Below are positions 51,776 through 58,992 of a DNA stretch of 64,000 nt, piece after piece. How positions within the stretch are numbered: position 1 is the first letter of the stretch; each line of letters opens with the position of its first letter. Source of the DNA: an uncultured Caryophanales bacterium (GTDB lineage Bacteria > Bacillota_I > Bacilli_A > RFN20 > CAG-826). The stretch is taken from positions 124,001 to 188,000 of the forward strand of contig CAMORU010000001.1 of the NCBI GenBank assembly GCA_946624155.1, read 5' to 3'. Position numbers and translations under genes: made by a program. The notes beneath the pieces were generated by a model. The model saw nothing but the letters and a program-made list of their open reading frames with translations, was not told the DNA's origin and searched no databases.

Positions 51776-52183
51776 TTAATAATATTTAACAATTTCTAAT
51801 ATGTTTTCATCATTAAGTCGTTGATATTTTATATCATCAACACTTTTTTTGACGATATATATTCCTAAACCACCTATTTGTCTTTCATTAGCACTTCCTG
51901 TTAATTTAGGATCATCTATTTCTAAAGGATTGAATGCCTTTCCTTTATCTTTGATAATAATTCTGACATATTTTTTATCATCTAATATCTCATAAGAGAT
52001 ATCAACAACACCCTCATTATTATCATAAGCATAATTAATTATATTTGAGAATAATTCTTCAAGCGAAAGATGAAGTTGAAAAAGAGCTTTTTTATTAGCA
52101 TTAACTTCTTCTAATGAAGAAAGTATAGGATTCATCATGTTATTGATTAATTCTAATTTTGCTTGAACTTTGTAATTATTCAT
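51776..52183 (-). CDS. RsbW-like serine kinase/anti-sigma factor
   Basis: 135 residues from ATG 52183 (AAAGGA 7 nt upstream; overlaps the phosphatase gene by 8 bases); earlier in-frame codons lie inside that gene. HATPase_c_2 motifs: HLSLEELFSNIINYAYD (N box), IIIKDKGKAFNPL (G1) and IGGLGIYIVKKSVDDI (G2). It would phosphorylate the STAS protein encoded next and hold a target, classically a sigma factor. No sigma factor gene is adjacent. Confidence 0.9.
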   Translation of the reverse strand: MNNYKVQAKLELINNMMNPILSSLEEVNANKKALFQLHLSLEELFSNIINYAYDNNEGVVDISYEILDDKKYVRIIIKDKGKAFNPLEIDDPKLTGSANERQIGGLGIYIVKKSVDDIKYQRLNDENILEIVKYY

Positions 52184-53732
52184 TAGAAATTCCTTTATAT
52201 TCGACGCATAACATAGTAATGTCATCGAATTGCTTGTTATTTCCCACAAATTCGTCTAATTCGTGTTTCATAGATTGAACAATTTCTTGTGGAGTTTTAT
52301 TTGCAAATTTATTAATAGTTGAAATCATTCTTTCTCTTGTGAAACGACCATTTTGATTAGTTGCTTCAGGAACACCATCAGTATAAAGGAAGATCTTAGA
52401 ACCTTTTTCAAGTTGGATTGTGTATTCTTTATAAGTGAGACCTTTATACCAACCAACAACAAAGTTGTTAGCGTCTTTATACATTTCAAATTTACCATTC
52501 TTATTCATTATTAATGGTTTTTCATGGCCTCCATTTGAAGCCACTAATTTTCCAGTTCTTAAATCTAATATACCAAGCCAGACAGTCACAAACATTTCGT
52601 CTTGGTTATTTAGGCAAATTTGATTATTAACCGCAGTTAAAACTTCTGAAGGAGATTTGCCCATTAAAGCAAAGTTCTGAACCATAATCTTAGATGCCAT
52701 CATAAATAAAGCAGCAGGAACTCCTTTATCTGAAACATCCGCCATAACTAATCCAAGGTGATATTCATCAATTAAGAAGAAATCATAAAAGTCACCGCCA
52801 ACTTCTTTAGCAGGAGTCATTGAAGCATAAACATCAAATTCTTTTCTTTCAGGGAAAGCAGGGAAAATTGATGGAAGCATGTGCTTTTGAATATTAGTTG
52901 CTAAACTAAGTTCTTTATTGGTGGAGTATAAATCCTTTTCTCTTGATGAGAAAATAAAGGCAAAAATAAGAATAATTGACATCATCATTGCAACATATTG
53001 AATTGCAACGCCAGATTTATAACCACCTGATCCCATCGCAATTACTGGAAGAGCCATAAAGACTGAAATAACGATTTTTTTCTTAATGCTTTCTTTAGAA
53101 AGGAAAATAGCGATGATGGAGGCAATAATGAAGTAAGTATGTGGAATTCTAGAAATCCACCAGAAGAATTTTTTACGTTCGTATACGCCTAAAGCATTGA
53201 CTGAAAAATATAGTGGATCTCCAGCAATTGCTGTAATAGCTGGAAGTAAAATAAATCCTAAAAGGAAGAATCCACCAATAATGTGCAAGATTTTAATTGT
53301 TTGACCTTCACTTTTTAAAGCATGAGTAACGTAATTCCAAAATAAGAAGAATGTTATTGTTTCGTTTATCCATACAAGTGTAGCAAATGTTGTATTAAGC
53401 CAAATTAAATGTGGTTCTTTATCAACTAACGCTTCAGCTAAATCTAAAGTCATTGTGAAAGATAAGAAAGCAATAAGCGTAACGAAAGTTCTAATATAAC
53501 CACTTTGACGTTTATAAGCCGGCAAAATGGAAATTGTTAGCATTACTGCGGCAAATATTGCACAAATTTCGCCTCCGGTGTTAAAGGCTAAATGTTGCTC
53601 TAAGTTGTTTAACCCTTTAAGTTCAACCCCAACAACGGCTGAAATTAAACAAATGCACATAAGTGCAAATAAAATAGGAATAATAGATTTTTTCTTGTTT
53701 AGTGATGTAGATAATTTATTTTCGATTGACAT
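52176..53732 (-). CDS. Membrane PP2C/SpoIIE-type phosphatase (RsbU-like)
   Basis: 518 residues. The N-terminal 265 residues hold about seven or eight membrane helices with no recognised sensor motif. A short linker (REKDLYSTNKELSLATNIQKHMLPS) leads to the SpoIIE/PP2C domain: AKEVGGDFYDFF, LVMADVSDKGVPAALFM, ASNGGHEKP, LYTDGVPEATNQNG and KQFDDITMLCVEY, with the metal-binding aspartates in place. It would dephosphorylate the STAS protein in response to a membrane-sensed cue. First of three co-transcribed partner-switching genes. Confidence 0.9.
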   Translation of the reverse strand: MSIENKLSTSLNKKKSIIPILFALMCICLISAVVGVELKGLNNLEQHLAFNTGGEICAIFAAVMLTISILPAYKRQSGYIRTFVTLIAFLSFTMTLDLAEALVDKEPHLIWLNTTFATLVWINETITFFLFWNYVTHALKSEGQTIKILHIIGGFFLLGFILLPAITAIAGDPLYFSVNALGVYERKKFFWWISRIPHTYFIIASIIAIFLSKESIKKKIVISVFMALPVIAMGSGGYKSGVAIQYVAMMMSIILIFAFIFSSREKDLYSTNKELSLATNIQKHMLPSIFPAFPERKEFDVYASMTPAKEVGGDFYDFFLIDEYHLGLVMADVSDKGVPAALFMMASKIMVQNFALMGKSPSEVLTAVNNQICLNNQDEMFVTVWLGILDLRTGKLVASNGGHEKPLIMNKNGKFEMYKDANNFVVGWYKGLTYKEYTIQLEKGSKIFLYTDGVPEATNQNGRFTRERMISTINKFANKTPQEIVQSMKHELDEFVGNNKQFDDITMLCVEYKGISNE

Positions 53733-53837
53733 AATGAAGATATTTTAGCAAATTTCTTTGCGAAATAAACAAATTGGTTTATTTTTTGTGAATATCTGAA
53801 TTGCATATAAAATAAATTAAACTAAAATAATATAAGA

Positions 53838-54200
53838 ATGAAACGCGAGAAGTCTAAAGAAGATTATTTAGAAGCTATACTTCAAATTTCACTAGAAAAA
53901 AATAAAGTGAAATCAATTGATGTTGCAAATAAACTAGGTTTTTCTAAACCAAGTGTTTCGGTTGCAATGAAAAAATTAAAAGAAGAAAAGTTAATTTTAG
54001 TCGATAAAAATGGCTACATTTCTTTAACCGAAAATGGTTCAAAAATTGCAAAAGAAACACTCGAAAAACACCATTTTTTAACAGAATTTTTCATTTCAAT
54101 AGGTGTTGATAAAACAAAAGCTGAAGAAGAAGCTTGCGAGATCGAACATAGCCTTTCAACAGACACATTAGAAAAGTTAAAAACCTTCGTTAAGAAGTAA
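53838..54200 (+). CDS. DtxR/MntR-family metal-dependent repressor, short form
   Basis: 120 residues. The start KSKEDYLEAILQI, winged helix (VKSIDVANKLGFSKPSVSVAMKKLKEE) and GYISLTENGSKIA are DtxR-family signatures; the dimerisation and metal-binding helices follow (EKHHFLTEFFISIGV ... EEEACEIEHSLSTDTLEKL). The C-terminal SH3-like domain is absent, as in many MntR-type members. TAAAAT lies 9 bases before the ATG, so the mRNA may be leaderless. The AGTTAG-N6-CTAACT palindromes at the feo and HMA/ZIP promoters are its probable sites; iron or manganese would be the co-repressor. Confidence 0.9.
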   Translation: MKREKSKEDYLEAILQISLEKNKVKSIDVANKLGFSKPSVSVAMKKLKEEKLILVDKNGYISLTENGSKIAKETLEKHHFLTEFFISIGVDKTKAEEEACEIEHSLSTDTLEKLKTFVKK

Positions 54201-54227
54201 ACTAAAATAGTATTTTAAAGTAAAATA

Positions 54228-54300
54228 GTTAGCATTGACTAACTTTTTTATTGACTATCTAATTTACAGCTCTATAATATTTGTGTTAGTTTAGACTAAC
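54228..54300 (+). promoter_or_regulatory. feo promoter flanked by two DtxR-type operators
   Basis: Operator 1: GTTAG-N6-CTAAC at 54228-54243. Promoter: TTGACT (54251-54256), 16-bp spacer, TATAAT (54273-54278). Operator 2: the same palindrome at 54285-54300, covering the expected transcription start. Binding would block feo expression when metal is abundant. The match to the operator at 43162 makes this a regulon signature. Confidence 0.75.
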
Positions 54301-54314
54301 TGTTGGAGGTTTTT

Positions 54315-54527
54315 ATGCCAATATTCTTAGCACCATTAAACAGCGAAGTTAGAGTTATAAAAGTTCTAACTGATGAGAAAACAAAGAAACATCTAGAAAG
54401 TTTAGGAATCACAATCAATTCGGTTGTGGTTGTTTTGTCATCTAATAATGGTGGAGTTGTTTTGCGCGTTAAAAACGGAAGACTTGCCTTGGATAAAAAT
54501 ATCTCTAGCAAAATATTCGTTGCATAG
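54315..54527 (+). CDS. feoA: FeoA-domain protein 1
   Basis: 70 residues from ATG 54315 (GGAGG 6-7 bases upstream). A FeoA SH3-like fold: MPIFLAPLNSEVRVIKVLTD, then HLESLGITINSVVVVLSSN and a final GRLALDKNISSKIFV. FeoA proteins bind the cytosolic face of FeoB and modulate iron(II) uptake. First gene of a feoA-feoA-feoB-p12 operon. Tandem FeoA genes are common in Firmicutes. Confidence 0.88.
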   Translation: MPIFLAPLNSEVRVIKVLTDEKTKKHLESLGITINSVVVVLSSNNGGVVLRVKNGRLALDKNISSKIFVA

Positions 54528-54541
54528 AAAGGAAGGAATTT

Positions 54542-54784
54542 ATGCTTAAAAGGTTAAACGAATTTAAAATAGGCGAGACTGGCCTAATTAAGAAAGTAGA
54601 AGGTGAAGGTCGCCTTCGTAGAAGACTATTTGATATGGGTGTGACTCCAGGTGCAAAAGTCTATCTACGTAAAAAAGCTCCATTAGGAGATCCTATCGAA
54701 GTCACAATTAGAGGTTACGAATTAACCCTCCGCAAAAGCGAAGCTGAACTAGTTGTTTTAGAAGTTGAGGAGGAGTTATATTAA
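54542..54784 (+). CDS. feoA: FeoA-domain protein 2
   Basis: 80 residues, a standard FeoA: LKRLNEFKIGETGLIKKVEG, LRRRLFDMGVTPGAKVYLRK, APLGDPIEVTIRGYELTLRK. It is closer to the family consensus than FeoA 1. Its stop overlaps the feoB start in TAATG, so the two are translationally coupled. AAAGGAAGG precedes the ATG. Confidence 0.93.
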   Translation: MLKRLNEFKIGETGLIKKVEGEGRLRRRLFDMGVTPGAKVYLRKKAPLGDPIEVTIRGYELTLRKSEAELVVLEVEEELY

Positions 54785-57054
54785 TGAAACGTTTTGCATT
54801 AGCAGGTAACCCAAACTGTGGTAAAACCACATTGTTTAATAATTTAACCGGCTCAACAGCGCACGTTGGTAACTGGCCAGGTGTTACTGTTGAAAAGAAA
54901 GATGGAGTTTATAAAAAACTTGATGAGCCAATTAAAATTATTGACCTACCAGGTATTTATTCTCTTTCTCCATATACATCAGAAGAGGTAATTTCGAGAA
55001 ATTACATCTTAGATGAAAAACCAGATTGCGTTATCAACATCGTTGATGCCACAAATTTAGAAAGAAATCTCTATTTAACAACGCAGTTATTAGAAATTGA
55101 TGTTCCAGTAGTTATTGCTGTTAATATGATGGATGTTCTTGATAAAGCAGGCGACACATTGGATGAAAAAGTATTAGAAGAAAAACTAGGTGTTCCTGTT
55201 GTTAAAATCTCAGCACTTGAAGAATCAAATCTAAAAGACTTAATGGAAAAAGCTTATAAAGCTTCTAATTCAAAAAGAGTCGGCAAAAGTGTTGTATATA
55301 ACAAAGATTTAAATCATTTAATTGGTGATGTTACTATTGCATTTAAAGGAAAAAAGGTTGAAAACCCTCTATTTCACGCTATCAAGTTAGTGGAAAATGA
55401 TGAAATTGAAACCAAAATGCATGAAGACCTTGTACCAATGGTAGAAGAATTCAAGAAAACATTTAAAGATGAAACCTTTGGTGATGATATTGAAGCTATT
55501 ATTGCAGACCAAAGATATAACTACATTTCAAAAAACTTTTCTAAGGTTATTACTAAGCACGAAAGTGAAGATGTAGATACAGTAAAAGAAAATAAGTCAG
55601 ATAAAATTGATAAAGTATTAACACACAAAGTGTGGGGACTACTTATATTCGCTGCTATTTTATTCTTAGTTTTCCACTTAACATTCTCTGAGAATTTATT
55701 CTTCCTAGGTGGTTTATTTAAAGGAGTAAAACCATCATTTGAAGGAAGTATTTATGAAGGATTAATTTGGACAGATGGCGGAATAAATTCTCCTGGCGTC
55801 ATATTATTTAATTTCTTCGACATGTCATTTAGCGCCATAACTGATTCCGTTGCTGGAGCAATGGCTAAAGGACTTGGCGATGGTCATTGGCTAACAGGAT
55901 TTTTGTGTGATGGCGTCCTTTCTGGATTATTTGCAATCCTTGGATTCTTACCTCAAATTCTTGTCTTATTCTTATTCTTCTCAATTATGGAAGATACAGG
56001 CTACATGGCTCGTGTCGCCTTTATTCTAGATAGAATATTCCGTAAATTTGGTCTTTCTGGAAGAGCATTTATCCCTATGATTATGGGCTTTGGTTGCTCA
56101 GTTCCTGCGATGATTAATACTCGTACTTTAGCCGACGAAAACGAAAAAGTTTCCACAATTAGAGTTATTCCATTTTTCTCTTGTGGCGCAAAGCTTCCTA
56201 TTTTAGTCGCTATAGCAGGTGGTGTTTGCGAAGTATTTGGCTTTAAGAGTGTCGATTTAATTACATATTCAATGTATGTTGTAGGTGTTTTAGTCGCAAT
56301 TATTGCAGTACTTTATATGAGACATACCACCTTAAAAGGTGATCCAGCTCCATTCATTATGGAACTTCCGCAATATCACTGGCCACAATTTAGATCACTT
56401 ATGATCCATTTATGGGATAAGGCTAAACACTTCGTTAAGAAAGCATTCACAATCATTTTAGCTTCTACAATCATTATTTGGTTCTTATCTAACTTTGGTT
56501 GGAATTGGCACATGGTGGATATGGAAAATTCCATTCTTGCAAGTATTGGTCAACTTATTCAACCTTTATTTACTCCACTTGGCTTTGGTTCACAACTCAA
56601 AGCATTTGGTTGGGTATTTGCAGTTGCCGCAATTACAGGATTAATTGCAAAAGAAAATGTTATTGCTACATTCTCCGTTTTAGCAGCAGTTATTGTTTCA
56701 GGATTTGAAGGCACTGAAGAAGGTGTTGAAGAAGCAATCATTATGATTCAAGCAACTGGACTTACATGGCAAGGCGCAATTGCATTTATCGCCTTTAATA
56801 TGCTCACAATTCCTTGTTTCGCTGCATGTGCTACTGCTAAAGCAGAACTTAGAAAAGGCACATTTAAATGGACATTATTATTCTGGATTGTTTGCTCATT
56901 TATTGGTGCAGGATTTATCTATTCATTCTTATCAATGTTTAGCAAAGAAAGCCTTGCATGGGCAATTCCAGTAACTATTGGTTTAATTGGATGCGCTGTT
57001 GCCTCTATATTTGTTATTAAATCTATTAACAAAAGAAAAGCATTGGAGGCATAA
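54784..57054 (+). CDS. feoB: Ferrous iron transporter FeoB
   Basis: 756 residues. The N-terminal G-domain has GNPNCGKTT (G1, 8-16), a G3 DLPGIYSL, G4 NMMD and a G5-like SA motif (ISALEE). A helical GDI-like spacer (about 170-275) leads to a membrane part of roughly ten helices with the Gate motifs (IPMIMGFGCSVPA; IPFFSCGAKLPI; ENVIATFSVL). It imports Fe(II). Length is typical; transcribed with both FeoA genes and a p12-family protein. Confidence 0.95.
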   Translation: MKRFALAGNPNCGKTTLFNNLTGSTAHVGNWPGVTVEKKDGVYKKLDEPIKIIDLPGIYSLSPYTSEEVISRNYILDEKPDCVINIVDATNLERNLYLTTQLLEIDVPVVIAVNMMDVLDKAGDTLDEKVLEEKLGVPVVKISALEESNLKDLMEKAYKASNSKRVGKSVVYNKDLNHLIGDVTIAFKGKKVENPLFHAIKLVENDEIETKMHEDLVPMVEEFKKTFKDETFGDDIEAIIADQRYNYISKNFSKVITKHESEDVDTVKENKSDKIDKVLTHKVWGLLIFAAILFLVFHLTFSENLFFLGGLFKGVKPSFEGSIYEGLIWTDGGINSPGVILFNFFDMSFSAITDSVAGAMAKGLGDGHWLTGFLCDGVLSGLFAILGFLPQILVLFLFFSIMEDTGYMARVAFILDRIFRKFGLSGRAFIPMIMGFGCSVPAMINTRTLADENEKVSTIRVIPFFSCGAKLPILVAIAGGVCEVFGFKSVDLITYSMYVVGVLVAIIAVLYMRHTTLKGDPAPFIMELPQYHWPQFRSLMIHLWDKAKHFVKKAFTIILASTIIIWFLSNFGWNWHMVDMENSILASIGQLIQPLFTPLGFGSQLKAFGWVFAVAAITGLIAKENVIATFSVLAAVIVSGFEGTEEGVEEAIIMIQATGLTWQGAIAFIAFNMLTIPCFAACATAKAELRKGTFKWTLLFWIVCSFIGAGFIYSFLSMFSKESLAWAIPVTIGLIGCAVASIFVIKSINKRKALEA

Positions 57055-57059
57055 AAGAT

Positions 57060-57254
57060 ATGTTTACTAATCCAAATACACTCTGGATTGAAATAATAGT
57101 GGTCATTGCTGTTATTACTTTTCTTGGCGCATTATTTGGAAGATACTTGTACCGCAAAAAGCACCATTTACCTACAGGTGAATGTGCTTGTTGCTCGCAC
57201 TCAAAATCTAATTTAGTAGAAAAATATCATAAATATTACTCCAAAAATAATTAG
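57060..57254 (+). CDS. FeoB-associated Cys-rich membrane protein (p12 family)
   Basis: 64 residues, one N-terminal membrane helix (IEIIVVIAVITFLGALFGRYLY) and a short cytosolic tail with GECACCSHSK. This is the small FeoB-associated Cys-rich protein found at the end of many Firmicute feo operons, in place of FeoC. The cysteines may bind iron. Five bases after feoB; a terminator follows. Confidence 0.88.
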   Translation: MFTNPNTLWIEIIVVIAVITFLGALFGRYLYRKKHHLPTGECACCSHSKSNLVEKYHKYYSKNN

Positions 57255-57261
57255 TAGTATC

Positions 57262-57297
57262 AAAGAGGATTGAATATTAACAATTCGGTCCTCTTTT
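57262..57297 (+). terminator. Terminator of the feo operon
   Basis: AAAGAGGA pairs with TCCTCTTT, with an inner GAAT/ATTC pairing in the loop, followed by T-rich sequence. Confidence 0.75.
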
Positions 57298-57375
57298 CTT
57301 ACATTATTTTTTAATTATCCTTGTATTTTATTTATAAAGGTAATAAACTTTGAGCGTTGAAAAAAGGAGAAAATT

Positions 57376-58128
57376 ATGGTTAAAAAATTCTTTGCAGAAT
57401 TCCTTGCAACCGCAATGCTCGTCTTAGTTGGATGTGGTGCTGCTATGGCATTTACATTCTCTGGAATGGCAAATACACCAGCTGCAACAGTTGGTATCGC
57501 TGCAGCATTTGGTATCTCAATTGTCATTCTTGCTTACACAGTTGGTAGAGTCAGTGGCGGTCATGCAAACCCAGCAGTTAGCTTTGCTAAAGCTCTTAAC
57601 AAAGAAATCAGCTGGAAAGAATGCGGAATCTATTGCTGCGCACAAGTCATTGGTGCTTTCTTCGGATCATTATTACTTGCTATGGTAATGTGGGCTTGGA
57701 AGACTGGTGTCAGTGGAGCAAATGGTGTTGCCGAAGTATTCTATAGAAATACAGACAACATGAAAGCATTTGTCGAAGGAAAAGCTGCCTTCATGCCATT
57801 TATGCTCGCAACAATGGCAGAAATGGGATTAACCTTCTTATTCGTTATCCTTGTCTTAGGTGTTACAAATAAGAAAGAATGGTCAAATATTGCTGGCTTA
57901 GTTATTGGTTTAGCATTATTTGGTGTCCACATCGTTGGTATCCCACTAACAGGCACATCCGTTAACCCAGCAAGAGCATTATCAGCACTTGTCTTCTCAA
58001 TGTTTGATGGCAAAGGTGTTGGTGTCAAGGCTCTTACCTTAATCCCAACAATTGTTGGTCCATTAATGGGTGCATTCGCTGCAGCTTCTACTTACAAAGC
58101 ATTCTTTGGAAAAGAAAAAGCAGAATAA
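57376..58128 (+). CDS. Aquaglyceroporin (MIP family, GlpF-like)
   Basis: 250 residues, six membrane helices and two NPA half-helices: GGHANPAVSF (65-67) and GTSVNPARAL (197-199, with the selectivity arginine at 200). The length and two NPA boxes fit glycerol/water channels. The asparagine/aspartate after the second NPA that marks glycerol facilitators is not present in standard form (NPARAL instead of NPARD), which leans towards an aquaporin-type or mixed pore. Monocistronic, with AAAGGAG before the ATG and a terminator after. Confidence 0.9.
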   Translation: MVKKFFAEFLATAMLVLVGCGAAMAFTFSGMANTPAATVGIAAAFGISIVILAYTVGRVSGGHANPAVSFAKALNKEISWKECGIYCCAQVIGAFFGSLLLAMVMWAWKTGVSGANGVAEVFYRNTDNMKAFVEGKAAFMPFMLATMAEMGLTFLFVILVLGVTNKKEWSNIAGLVIGLALFGVHIVGIPLTGTSVNPARALSALVFSMFDGKGVGVKALTLIPTIVGPLMGAFAAASTYKAFFGKEKAE

Positions 58129-58148
58129 TCTTAACTGATTAAATAATT

Positions 58149-58175
58149 ACAGTCCTATTTGTAGGACTGTTTTTA
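58149..58175 (+). terminator. Terminator of the aquaglyceroporin gene
   Basis: ACAGTCCTA pairs with TAGGACTGT, followed by five T, 20 bases after the stop. Confidence 0.9.
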
Positions 58176-58279
58176 TTTGATTTTTGATAAGTCCTTACGA
58201 ATATTTTTTTAATAAAAAAGTAGAATTATGGCTTAATTATGGTATAATAAGTACATGAAAGTAGAAAAGGAGTGTAAAG

Positions 58280-58555
58280 ATGATGCAAGCATTGCCAAAA
58301 GTTTTACCTGTGAACGAACTTAAAAACACAGCAAACATTTTGAAGGTATGTGAGGAAAGTAAAGGACCAATTATTATTACCAGAAATGGTTATGGAGAAG
58401 CTGTTATGATGAGTCTCAAAGTTTATGAAGAAATGATTGTTCAAATGAGAGCCGCAGCACTAATCGATGAAAGTATTGAAGAAATCGAAAATGGTGTTGA
58501 AATGATTCCTGGTGATGAATTTTTCAAACAATTAAAAACCAAATATGGAAAATAA
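58280..58555 (+). CDS. Phd/YefM-family antitoxin
   Basis: 91 residues. Phd/YefM motif: LPVNELKNTANILKV, then GPIIITRNGYGEAVMMSLKVYEEM, the typical DNA-binding half, followed by a charged C-terminal toxin-binding tail. AGGAG lies 7 bases before the ATG; TATAAT at 58243-58248 is the likely -10 box. It overlaps the toxin gene by 11 bases. It would neutralise the toxin and repress the operon. Confidence 0.9.
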   Translation: MMQALPKVLPVNELKNTANILKVCEESKGPIIITRNGYGEAVMMSLKVYEEMIVQMRAAALIDESIEEIENGVEMIPGDEFFKQLKTKYGK

Positions 58556-58856
58556 ATTTGCATTATATTTATCACCGAAAGCAAGTAAAGATTTAGAAGA
58601 GATATATTTATATATACTTAATGTTTTAAAGAACCTTTCTGCTGCAGATAATCTAATGGAAGAATTTCATAAAACATTTAGTAATTTAGTAGATTTTCCA
58701 TTTATGTATCCTGCGACAAATAACGTATTTAGTAAAAATCAAGATTTAAGAAAAATAGTTATTAAGAATTACTTTGTATTTTATAGAGTTAGAGAAAAAC
58801 GAATCGAGATTGTTAGGATTTTATCAAGTCTATTGGATTACCAAAATATACTATAG
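58545..58856 (+). CDS. RelE/ParE-family toxin
   Basis: 103 residues with the RelE/ParE fold: FALYLSPKASKDLEEIYLYI, then DFPFMYPATNN and LRKIVIKNYFVFYRVREKRIEIVRIL. ParE proteins hit gyrase, RelE proteins cut mRNA at the ribosome; the sequence resembles the ParE/plasmid-stabilisation branch more, but the target cannot be fixed. Coupled to the YefM antitoxin; a terminator follows. Confidence 0.88.
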   Translation: MENKFALYLSPKASKDLEEIYLYILNVLKNLSAADNLMEEFHKTFSNLVDFPFMYPATNNVFSKNQDLRKIVIKNYFVFYRVREKRIEIVRILSSLLDYQNIL

Positions 58857-58874
58857 ACTAATATATTCTATAAG

Positions 58875-58900
58875 AAAGACCATAAGGTCTTTTTCTTTTT
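58875..58900 (+). terminator. Terminator of the toxin-antitoxin operon
   Basis: AAAGACC pairs with GGTCTTT around ATAA, followed by T-rich sequence, 19 bases after the toxin stop. Confidence 0.88.
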
Positions 58901-58929
58901 TAAAATTAGCACTCACATAGTGAAAGTCC

Positions 58930-58958
58930 TTGACTCTCTTGGCCTCCCTCTCTATGCT
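58930..58958 (+). promoter_or_regulatory. Promoter of the giant repeat lipoprotein gene
   Basis: TTGACT at 58930-58935, a 17-bp unusually pyrimidine-rich spacer, and TATGCT at 58953-58958. The Shine-Dalgarno AAGGCGG and ATG follow at 58977-58995. Confidence 0.5.
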
Positions 58959-58992
58959 AATAATTAGTGTTGATAAAAGGCGGTAATTTTAT

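Noticed and set aside
58906..58932. Possible second CIRCE element before the giant lipoprotein gene
   Set aside because: The left half TTAGCACTC is perfect, but the right half at the correct 9-base distance (AAGTCCTTG) matches only 5 of 9 positions; treated as a chance half site.
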